Positions 25,201-37,000 of a stretch of 64,000 nt of DNA are shown here, piece after piece. The translations under genes and the position numbers were made by a program. Each line of letters starts with the position of its first letter. Within the stretch, counting starts at the first letter, position 1. The DNA is from Pelecanus crispus. Taxonomy: Eukaryota; Chordata; Aves; Pelecaniformes; Pelecanidae. A model generated the notes under the pieces. It was given only the letters and a program-made list of their open reading frames with translations, did not search any database and had not been told where the DNA came from. Location of the stretch: assembly GCF_030463565.1 (NCBI RefSeq), contig NC_134660.1:1414001-1478000 (forward strand). The letters are read 5' to 3'.

Positions 25201-28068
25201 ACACGTAACCGATCGGTCCTGAGAGCTTTTCCCCCGTAAATTACTTTGCGCGACGGATGCTCGCGGCCGCCGCAGAACGGAGGCGGCGCGGGGCTGGCGG
25301 GGGGGGGAAAGGAGGGAGGTGGCGAAGGGAGGGGGGGGAAAGGTGTTTGAAAAGCCTGTTCACTCAGCTGCATTTTAATTTCCTTTTCAATCTTGTCCCA
25401 ATTAATTTCGCAAAATTAATCTCAGAAGCAAACTCGGCAGCATCGAGGCTGCCGTTTTAGCGGTGCGGTCGCTCTGTCTGAACATGAAATAGTAGCTAAT
25501 ATAAAAATCCATCTGGTGTCTTTGAAACACACGCCGGCTGCTGCTCGGGTCCTGTCTGACATTTCGAGCATCGACAGCGGGGAAAAGTGATTTGGGGGTT
25601 AGTGGACATCAGTAGCTGGGGGGGGGCACTCGGCAGCCCCGGGGCTGCGGGCGCAGGGAGGGTGGGGGATGCTGCGGCGGGGGGCACGCACGGTCCTGCC
25701 CGGGCAAGGGCAGCCCAGGGGATGCCGCTGTCGAGGGCTTTTCTCATCGTCCCCCCAGACCCGGGCAGGAGGCTCCTTCTTGCACCTCCAGTGCCACCAG
25801 CGCTTCCTTGGGCCCCAGTGCCGCAGGGATAATGGGGCCAGGGGGGTCACGGCTGGTGCTGGCCGAGCTGCAGAGCCCGTACCCCACCGCATCGCCCTGC
25901 TTTGCAGGGACCCCGAAACACCACTACCCCACTCGAGTGCAGCCCACCCAGGCTGATACCACAGGGGAATGAATTTGGGGAGGGGGAAGCAGTAATCCCA
26001 GCAAAAACCCCGGCGTGGCGTCCCTTTCCCCAGCACTGGTCCCTCGTCCCCTGGCTGAGTGATTTGTACGTTATGATAATTATTTGAATGCAGCGAGACT
26101 TCCTATTTTAAGTGGGCTTAGTTGGATGTGACAAGCAGGCCATAAAACCGGATAAGTTAATTCTCTCAATTGCTTTCAATGAAAGCAGGGGGGGAAGGGG
26201 GGGACATATTCCCATTCCCCCGGCCCCCGAGCGAAAGGCGTGTGGTGACATCTAGTGGCATTTTGGGCTGGATTTGGGGCCGTCTCGCTCGTGGGGAGAG
26301 GCCACGGGGGGTGGCCACGGGCCCCCCCGAATGCGCCGAAGCTCTTGGGTGCGGGAGCCAACGTGTAACGAGCCCGGTCGGGGCTCAGCGCGCAGCTGCA
26401 TCCCGGGGCGGTGGGCACAGCCCCCCGGGGTCCCTGGTGGGGTGGGCTGCGGAGATGGGCTCCTGGGGCTCGGCGGCGTTCGGCTTCCATTAATAACCCT
26501 TCTGGGAGGCTCCCGAGTTGGGAGGGATGGGGATGGGACGGCGGGGTCAGCTGGAAGGCAACGGTCACCCACCGGTCAAATTCAAGCAAGGGCCATCCTT
26601 CCCCCGCCGGCCCCCTCGCCCCCCCGGCGGGAACCAATCGTCCAGAACAAGCCCCTGGCAGCCTCATTCCTCCCAGGTAATTTTTATAAATGAGGGGACA
26701 CCCATCGCAGGCGAGGACAAAAGGGTGGCCGAGTGCCGGCGAGGCAGCGCCGAGGATGCCCGGCGCCCGCGCGTCCCCGATGCCGCGTCCCAGATGTTGC
26801 CCCATCCGCAGGGACTCACCCCGCGCCCCCGTTGCCACATCCCCAATTCTGCCCCCAACCCCGCTGCTTTCACCCCACGCGCCCCCATTGCCGCATCCCC
26901 AATTCTGCCCCCAACCCCACTGCTTTCGCCCCGCACCCCCGTTGCCACATCCCCAATTCTGCCCCCAACCCCGCTGCTTTCGCCCTGCGCCCCCGTTGCC
27001 ACATCCCCAATTTCGCCCCAACCCCGCTGCTTTTGCCCCGCGCCCCTGTTGCCACATCCCCAATTTCGCCCCCAACCCCGCTGCTTTCGCCCCACACCCC
27101 CATTGCCACATCCCCAATTTTGCCCCAACCCCGCTGCTTTCCCCCTGCGCGCCCCCGTTGCCACATCCCCAATTTCGCCCCAACCCCGCTGCTTTCGCCC
27201 CACGCCCCCGTTGCCACATCCCCAATTTCACCCCCAACCCCGCTGCTTTCACCCCACGCGTCCCCGTTGCCGCATCCCCAATTTCACCCCCAACCCCGCT
27301 GCTTTCACCCCACGCGTCCCCGTTGCCGCATCCCCAATTTCGCCCCCAACCCCGCTGCTTTCGCCCCACGCCGACACCGCGCCAGCTCCGAGCACGCCGT
27401 CCTGCCCTCCGCGGTGGGTGACCCCGGCCCCACGGGGCAGCGGTGGCCATGGCAGGGGCCCGTGGTGGCCCCTTCCCCGTGGCCGCAGTACCCCAGTGCC
27501 AGCCGTGGTGGTCTCGGGGGGCTGCTGAGACGTTGCCCCCCAGCCCGTGAACTTCTCCTGGGCTGGCACGTGGTTCCACTGGGGGGGGGTAAGGTTTAAG
27601 GCATACTTTGACCATTTATTTTGCACTGAAATTTATAATAAATGCTGTTAAAGACTTTGGCTTTGACAGAGGTAATAATAAATTCACTGTTAAAGACAGT
27701 AGTTTAATTCCTTATACCCTCCAATACTGCACAGAATAAACTATATTCATCACCGAGTAATTTTTTACCACATAAATCTTTAAAACTAACCGTTGTAGGC
27801 TGTTGAGGCTGAAATATTGTGAATTTATTAGATATGCCCATGTAGTATTGGATTCAGAGGTTTCCATTCGAATATATTACAGGGGAAATTTGTGTCTTTA
27901 AGTGTGACAATCCTTCCATTTTCCAAAGCCAGCGTTATAACCAGCAGCTCCTCCAGAGTCAACTCTGCCTTTATTAGACAGAGATTTAGTAACGAGCCCC
28001 TCGCTAATCTGCCGGGGAGGGGGGGGTGGTGACATTTGCTGCGATGCCCTGTTTCAAATGGGTGGCAA

Positions 28069-28099
<31 letters not shown>

Positions 28100-31000
28100 A
28101 AAAAAGCTTTTTGTTTCCGGCATAACAAATGTCCGACGATTTCCCAGCTTATTTCGTAAATGGAAGTGGAAATTTCACTTGGGGTTGTGACAACGGGAAA
28201 TATTAAAGCGGAGCCTCGTCGTTAAACCCATCCCTCCCCGGCCATAACTTTCACGGGCTGCCGTCGTTTTATGGATCTACATATTATATACAAATATATG
28301 TGTGCGCGTGCGGGTAGATGGATGCGAGTCGTTTTTATTTGGGGGGTGGTTAATCGGCAATTGAGAGAACGCGAGGAGAGCGGAGGGTGAGACCCCAATT
28401 GCACGTAGGCAAAATAGATCAGGAAGGTTTTAAATCTGGCATCGATTTGCCGAGAGGTGACAGGCAACACCTCCGCCACCCTCACAACTTGTGATTTTTA
28501 TTTGTCTGAGCCTGTTGAGCACCCGTGCTTCGAGCAGGCATCCTTGTTTCCTTTGCTAATGTAAAATACCAGCAGACAGTAGAAATCTTTGTTCGTTAGA
28601 GAGAGACGGAGATAATTATAAAACCATCTCCCGGTTCATGAGGCGCGGGTAACATTTAAACCAATTGATGTGGTAACATTTAAAGCAGTTATATTGCAAA
28701 ATGTCACGTACGGTCTAGTTTCATTAGAGACGAGTTAATAGATGGATGGAATTGAAACTCCCAGGCCTGGGCATAAAATAAAAAGTTTCCCTTTGCCATA
28801 ACTCAGTCTCTCCGGCCGCCGCCGTGCCCTTCCCACGGACCGGATCCCCAAAGGTCTAAAACTTCCAGCGCTTCGTCCTCTCTGCAGCAGTCACAAACCA
28901 AGAGTTAAAAATGAGAATCGCGGACAACACAGAAATCCCGCGGCCGGGGCAAGGGGTGTTCGGAGCAGCCCGGTTCGGAGGAGAACGGTACCGCACACCA
29001 TTAATATTCAGCATCCCCCCGTCGTGCTCTCCTCCGCCCGAGGATGCTCGCAAGCCACCGGTGTTTTGCGCTCGCTTCTGCACTGTCTCGCCTTTTCTCC
29101 TTTCCCCCCCCCTTTTCCAAGCTGCTCCATCTGTAAATGAACAAACATCTTGATTTTATAGCCTTTTGCTTTGTAACACGGAGGGGTGGAGGGGAGGGGG
29201 GGGAAGTAGTGGAATGCCTAAGTAAGACTTTAATTCCAAATTCATTTACGCTATAGCGATGAAGTTGTCACAAACCATAATGCAGTATTTAATTAAAATA
29301 ACAGAAGTGTATCTAGATATGTCCTGGGGTAGCTATCACCAAATTATAGCCTGCGCTACCCGGATTGTATTTATGAAACGGTGGTGTCTAAGGTGCAGCT
29401 GCGCGGCTGCAAAAGAGGAAACGCTTAAAGCATCGTTCTCGCAGAGGCTGCGTCTCCCTCCTTCCTCTCCTGCCCATCCCTGCTGTGGTTCCCCACTGAT
29501 TGGGGGCCCTCGGAGCAATTTTGGCTGCCTGGGGGGTCGCAGGGTGACCCCCTGTCCCGGTTCGGGTGGCTCTGCCAGCCCAGCAGCAGCGGGTGCACCC
29601 AGCCCCGGGGGTCCCTCGCCCCCTCCCCGTGGCCCTCGCAGCAATCCCGGGGCGGGGAAGGTGGGTGGTTTGGGGTCATCAATTAATTAGGAGCATCAAT
29701 CCCAGCGGAGGAACGAAGCCGCCACTTTCGGGCGGGCCGGGCTCGGGCTTTGCGCTTTGGGGGTGCGAAGCCAGCGGGCGTTTTGGGGAGCTCCTGGCGA
29801 AGTCCCGGAGCCGTTGCCTTCGCCGCTTTCCCTCCTCCTGGCGCGGTGGCCAGGGCCAGCCCCTCGGCTGCGCCCCCTCGCCCCCCGGGCTCGTCGGCCC
29901 AGGCGACGAGTTATGAACGAAGGCGAAATAATTGCGGTGACCTTTGCAGGGAAGCGGCCCTGGGGGTCACCGTATAAAGATATTTTGATAATACCCGTCA
30001 CGTAATCGGCGCTGGCTGCTCCCATCCGCGCACCCTCTCGCAGCTTGGGGAGTTGGGGACGGATGGCTCCTCGCACACGCGCGTGCACACACGCATGCAC
30101 GCAATTATTCCGAGCCCTCTTCACAGGTCACAGGCAGAGTTTAACTCAGATGGCTGCTAATTTTCATCAGGCGTGAGCGTTCAGGACTTTAAAGGCGAAA
30201 ATAATTGGCTGCAGAACAAATTTAGGAAATGGAGTGTGCGATAAAGCAAATAAAAATCTCTCCCGGTTTTTTTTTTTTTTTTTTTTTCTTCCCACCCCCC
30301 TTCCCGCTGGCGGGGAGGAAGGGGGAGAGGGCAGGGATAGGTGGGAAGGGAACAGGCCTGATCTTATTTTACCTCCCTTGCAACTTTGCCATTAAAGTTG
30401 CACCTACAGCTAGGAAGTTTGTCCGTGAAAAATGGTCATTTTGTTTCCCCTGCTCAAAGCACGTTATTAAAATGCTAATTTAAAAGAAAAAGGAGTTAAA
30501 TATCTAGCAATGGTGCAGTCTAATTGCAGCCATAATGAGCTCTCTAAATGTGAGTGCCCCTGACACACAGAGAGCATAAACAGCCAGCAAACACATCATT
30601 AGTGCTCGCGTTCATTTATTCTGCCGACCTGGCGATGACCCCGCGGAGGGCCGGGGAGGAGCAGGTGGATCCGGCTGCGCCGGCCCCCGGGGATGCGGGA
30701 GCGAAGCCGGCAGCGTTGCCGTGGCAACGCCGGGGGGGGGAGCGCCGGTCCGCCCGCCAGCGCCGCACCCCGAGAGCCCCCCGGTACCCAGCGCATCCCC
30801 CCTGAATCCTGACAGCCCCCCCCGAACTCCTGCACACCCCCGCACCCCGCCAGCCCCACACCCCGAGAGCCTCCGGTACCCAGCGCATCCCCCCTGAATC
30901 CTGAGAGCCCCCCCCGAGCCCCTGCACACCCCCGCACCCCGCCAGCCCCACACCCCGAGAGCCCCCGGTACCCAGCGCATCCCCCCTGAATCCTGACAGC

Positions 31001-34000
31001 CCCCCCCGAACCCCTGCACACCCCCGCACCCCGCCAGCCCCACACCCCGAGAGCCCCCGGTACCCAGCGCATCCCCCCGAATCCTGAGAGCCCCCCCTGA
31101 ATCCCTGCACACCCCCGCACCCCGCCAGCCCCGCACCCCGAGAGCCCCCCGGCACCCTGCACATCCCCCCTGAATCCCTGCACACCCCCGCACCCCGCCA
31201 GCCCCGCACCCCGAGAGCCCCCGGCACCCAGCGCATCCCCCCTGAATCCTGAGAGCCCCCCCTGTACCCCTGCACACCCCCGCAGCCCGCCAGCCCCGCA
31301 CCCCGAGAGCCCCCCGGCACCCTGCACATCCCCCCTGAATCCTGAGAGCCCCCCCTGAATCCCTGCACACCCCCGCACCCCGCCAGCCCCGCACCCCGAG
31401 AGCCCCCGGTACCCAGCGCATCCCCCCGAATCCTGAGAGCCCCCCCCGAACCCCTGCACACCCCCGCACCCCGCCAGCCCCGCACCCCAAGAGCCCCCCG
31501 GTACCCAGCGCATCCCCCCTGAATCCTGAGAGCCCCCCCTGAACCCCTGCACACCCCCGCAGCCCGCCAGCCCCACACCCCGAGAGCCCCCCGGCACCCT
31601 GCACATCCCCCCTGAATCCTGAGAGCCCCCCCTGAATCCCTGCACACCCCCGCACCCTGCCAGCCCCACACCCCGAGAGCCCCCGGTACCCAGCGCATCC
31701 CCCCGAATCCTGAGAGCCCCCCCTGAACCCCTGCACACCCCCGCACCCCGCCAGCCCCGCACCCCGAGAGCCCCCGGTACCCAGCGCATCCCCCCGAATC
31801 CTGAGAGCCCCCCCTGAACCCCTGCACACCCCCGCAGCCCGCCAGCCCCGCACCCCGAGAGCCCCCCGGCACCCTGCACATCCCCCCTGAACCCCTGCAC
31901 ACCCCCGCACCCCGCCAGCCCCGCACCCCGAGAGCCCCCCGGCACCCTGCACATCCCCCCTGAACCCCTGCACACCCCCGCACCCCGCCAGCCCCGCACC
32001 CCGAGAGCCCCCGGCACCCAGCGCATCCCCCCTGAATCCTGAGAGCCCCCCCCGAACCCCTGCACAGCCCCCCGGTACCCAGCGCATCCCCCCTGAATCC
32101 TGAGAGCCCCCCCGAACCCCTGCACAGCCCCCCGGCACCCTGCACATCCCCCCTGAATCCTGACAGCCCCCCCCGAACCCCTGCACAGCCCTGCACCCCA
32201 CCAGCACCGCACCCCGAGAGCCCCCCGGCACCCAGCACATCCCCCCTGAATCCTGAGAGCCCCCCCCGAACCCCTGCACAGCCCCCCGGCACCCTGCACA
32301 TCCCCCCTGAATCCCTGCACACCCCCACACCCCGCCAGCCTCGCACCCCCGAGAGCCCCCGGCACCCTGCGCATCCCCCCTGAATCCTGACAGCCCCCCC
32401 CTGAACCCCTGCACACCCCCCCGGCACCCAGCGCATCCCCCCTGAATCCTGAGAGCCCCCCCGGAACCCCTGCACACCCCCACACCCTGCCAGCCCCGCA
32501 CCCCTGAGAGCCCCTGGCACCCTGCGCACCCCCCCCCGAACCCCTGCACACCCCTGCACCCTGCCAGCCCCACACCCCCGAGAGCCCCCGGCACCCAGCG
32601 CATCCCCCCTGAATCCTGAGAGCCCCCCCTGAATCCCTGCACACCCCCCGAACCCCTGCAACCGCGCACCCTGCCAGCTCCTGCACCCCGAGAGCCCCCC
32701 CTGCACGCCCCCGAACCCCGAGAGCCTCCCTGAACCCCGAGACCACCCCTGCACCCCCTCCCTGAACCCCTGCACCCCACCACCTCCTGCACCCCGAGAG
32801 TCCCCCACACCCCGAGAGCCCCCCTGCATCCCACCCCCCCCAAACCCCACGCAATCCTGCACCCCGAGAGCCCCCCCTGCACCTGCCCTGAATCCCACAC
32901 ACCCCAAGAGCCCCCCAGACCCTGCACACACCCCCTGGGCCCCACACACCCCCCTGGCACCCCATGCACCCTCCCAGCACCCCATGCACCCTCCTGGACC
33001 TTGCACACCCCCCCTGTACCCGGCACCCTCCTGGACCCTGCACACCCCCCCTGTACCCGGCACACCCCTGGACCCTGCACAGCCCCCTGCACCCCCCCAG
33101 CACCCCATGCACCCTCCTGGAGCCTGCACACCCCTGAGAGCCCCCCCTGCACCCCAAGAGCCCCCCAGACCCTGCATACACCCCCTAGGCCCCACGCACC
33201 CCTGTACCCCACACACCCCGGCACCCCGAGAGCCCCCCGGACCCTGCACACCCCCCCTGTACCCCACACACCCCCGGACCCTGCACAGCCCCCTGCACCC
33301 CATGCACCCCCCCAGCACCCCATGCACCCTCCTGTACCCTGCACACCCCTCCTGCACCCCCCGCAGCCCGGCACCCCGAGAGCCCCCCTGGACCCCGCAC
33401 ACCCCCAGACCCTGCACAGCCCCCTGCACCCCACGCACCCCCCCCTGCACCCCACGCACCCCCCTGGACCCCATGCACGGCAGTGGGGTGCTTTGGGGGT
33501 GGCAGCACCCAGCAGCCCGGGGAGGGAGGCGGGGAGTCCCGGTGGAGATGGAATCACAGAGTGGTTTGGGTGGCAAGGGACCTCTAAAGGTCACCGAGCC
33601 CAAGCCCCCGCCATGGGCAGGGACATCTCCGACCCGAGCAGGCTGCTCCGAGCCCCGTCACCCTGACCTGGAACGTGTCCAGGGACGGGGATCCCCCACC
33701 TCTCCGGGCAACCCGTGCCAGCGGTTCAGCACCCTCAGCGGAAAACATTCCTTATACCCAGTCTGAAGCTCCCCGCTTTTAGCTTAAAACCGTGACCCCT
33801 TGTCCTATCGCTGCAGGCCCTGCTAAAAAGTCCGTCCCCACCTCCCTTATAACCCCCTTCACGTATTGAAAGGCCGCGAGGCGGGGATCCGCCTTGGTGC
33901 GATGGGGAAACTGAGGCAGGGAGCAGGGATGCGTCTGAGCTGGAGCATCTGGGCTCCAGGGCACAGTTGTGCCGGGGCGGGGGACACGGGGGTGCTGTGC

Positions 34001-37000
34001 CCGGCCACCCCCACCCCGGGCTGCCGCTGTTTCGGGGTCCCCCCCCTCACCCGAGCATCCGCGCCCGTTTTGCACGTGAAGCGCGGAGCAGGATGGGGCT
34101 CTGCAAAGAGAGGAGTAGCGGCAGCCGCACGTGAAAGCGAGCGGCCGAGGAAGGAGATTAATAAAAGCGATTCTTTGGAAATGATTTTTGCTCCATTCCA
34201 GCCTGTTTGCTTCTAAACAGCCTCGCTAATCGCCTCCCAGCAACAGCACAATAACTTCCCTCTCATTTCCGACACCCCCCCCCTGCCTTTTTTTCTTTTT
34301 TTCCTCCTCTCTCTCGCCTGTCCGAGGGGCACAGGAACACCATCCCTGGGAAATATTTTAAAATAAAAAATATCCCAGCCGACACCCCCCGTCCCTCACC
34401 CTCCCCTCCCTGCACCCCCCTTCTCCCGTGCACTCTCGATGAACCTGTGATATTGTAGCAATGGCCCTTGAAGTGCAGTGGGGAGGTGATTTAGGAGAAT
34501 ATTAAAGGCAATGTGGAGATTCGAAGGCGCCTCTCTCAGGGAGATCTGGAGAAATACGCAGCACAGATGGGCTGAGCAGATTAAACATTTCCGTCACATT
34601 GTTTTCAAATTGTGTTTGCGGTGCCTGAGGGTTGGTACTGCGGTCAGAGCGCGGCGGAGCCGCGCAAAGCTGGGAGCCGCGCGCGTTGTGGAATAAATAT
34701 TAATACGGCAGTTTCACATGGGCTCCCAATCCCATCAGCGCCGCGGATCGGATGCTGCCGCCGCTATTGTCTCCCGGCCCGGCCTCGGCGGCTGGCGAGG
34801 CTCCAGCTGCACCTTCTGCCGTCCGTCTGTCCCGGCCGTGCGTCCCCCACGCCGTCGCCGCTGGCTGCGGTGTGCTGGCGGGGAGCCGGCCGGCCGCGGG
34901 GTGCCCCAAGGGGCGCGCGTCCCTCCCGCCCCGGCCGCGCCGGCACCCCCAGCCAGCCCGTGCCGCTGCGGCGGTGGGCTCGGGCTTGGCTCGGCGGCGG
35001 GTGCCCGGCTCCGCGGCGCTGCCTTGCGCAGCCGGTTGGTGGGTGCCTTGTTTTTAACGGGGAATGACGGACGGGCTCAATCCTGACCGCCTTCGATCAG
35101 GCCGGTCCCTCTAGGGAAAGCTCGAGAACGCATCCCAAGGAGGAGCTGCGCCGTGGTCCTTGCCAAAACTGCCCACGTGCCTCCCCCAGGCCCAGGCGGT
35201 CGTTTCTGCCTGGCCTTCCCCAGCTGGGGACCATCACCTTCCTCTCCCTCCCTCTCCCCTACTACTGCTTGCTCGCGGCCCCTTATGTCTGCGAGCTCCT
35301 TCCCCCTGCGATGGGACACACAGACCCCAGTGGGGTGGGACGCACGGACTCCAGTGGGGTGGGACACGCGGACCATGGTGAGGTGGGACACACCGACGCC
35401 GGTGGGGTGGGACACACAGACCCCGGTGGGATGGGACACACGGACTCCAGTGGGATGGGACACACGGACCCCGGTGGGATGGGACACACGGACTCCAGTG
35501 GGATGGGACACACGGACCCCGGTGGGGTGGGACACACGGACTCCAGTGGGATGGGACACACGGACCCCGGTGGGATGGGACACACGGACTCTAGTGGGAT
35601 GGGACACATGGACTCCAGTGGGATGGGACACACAGACTCTAGTGGGATGGGACACACAGACCCTGGTGGGGTGGGACACACGGACCCCGGTGGGATGGGA
35701 CACACAGACCCTGGTGGGGTGGGACACACAGACCCGGGTGGGGTGGGACACACGGACTCCAGTGGGATGGGACACACGGACCCCGGTGGGGTGGGACACA
35801 GCGGCCACCCTGGGCGATGCCAAGCAGGCACTGCGGACAGGACAGGAGCAAGGAGCGATGCCCCAGCCCCAGCTGCGAGTCCTCAGCTCCTCGCAGCAGC
35901 TGTGGATTGAATCATTGGAAACAAGTGGGAATCATTTATTTTGATAGGGATTTACCCTACAAAAGAGCAGCGTGGTGGGGGGGGCAAGTAAGTGTAGGCC
36001 ACAATCTGAAGCAAAGGGTGAGCATCACCCAAATTACTCCTCTGCACGCCAGGCTGGGTGACGTGCCAAGGAAATGGCATTCCCAGCCGCATCCCTCTGC
36101 TGCCGCCGGCTCCGAATCCCCACGGACAGGTAGCCCCTCGACTTCAGAGCTTGCTGCAGCTTCGAGCCGGTTTTCGAGGTAAATAGATGTATAGCTGACC
36201 TGGTATAAAACTCCCCGGTGTCAGCCGACCCCTCGCGCGCCCGCCATACCTCATCTATGAATTAGATTCCTCCATTTTCCTAACAATAATGTATGACACA
36301 CAAGCACTAATAATGGGGCCGAGCAATCATAAACCGATAAGTCCCTGACTGATTGGCTTTTCCTTCGGCATCCATCAAAGCGTCATTGATCTTCTGTGCG
36401 AAGGGGGGTGATTAATGGCCTTCCCGAAGCCCGGCGGGGTTGTTTACGAGGGCTGGCGAAGGAGCGCGGTGGCAAGGAGGGCTTGGGAGCGCCGGTGGGG
36501 AGTAAATATCATCCGCTCGGCGGAGGAAGAGAGCCCGTGCTTCTCGGGGAGGGATGCCGGACGGGATAACGTGAGCTTGGTGGAGCAGGGGAGCTGCGGC
36601 TGGAGAGAGGGGGCTGCACATTTAGGGTCCCACCAGGCGGTCGCCCATCTGCGGCCGTGCAGGGCGCAGCCGGCCACGTTCCCGTCACCACCTTTGTGAC
36701 TTTGGGCTGTGGGATGTCCCCCCCCAATGGGGATGGGGGGAATCTGTAGCTGGGTCGTTCAGGGACTCCGCTTTCCCGCTCCTCGGAAGAGCATCGTCTC
36801 TCCTGGGTGACGCTGGAGGAGCCGTGGTGCGAGGCAGGGAGAGAAGCGGGGTTGCGGTTGTCGTCTTGTTGTTTCTTTTTCCCCCTTTTCCTTCTCCCCT
36901 GTCGATGGAGATTAGCAGCATAAAGCTTTTTACGGCCCCGTGCACCAGCCTGCCATAAAAGCCCTGATTGCGGGCGATTATCTGAACGAGCGTCTGCTTC

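Noticed and set aside
26176-27615. A 479-codon minus-strand frame and several + strand frames of 240-340 codons
   Set aside because: They coincide with the 54-bp minisatellite, and the 'protein' is a translation of the repeat in shifting frames.
30599-33603. Three overlapping minus-strand open frames of 860-995 codons rich in Gly, Cys and Arg
   Set aside because: All three frames are open together over a tandem repeat whose unit is not a multiple of three. There is no splice, codon or family evidence, so composition explains them.
35077-35944. Open frames encoding VCVSHPTG or GMGHTDSSG repeats on both strands
   Set aside because: They are a by-product of the 24-bp minisatellite, whose period is divisible by three. 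Both strands are open equally.
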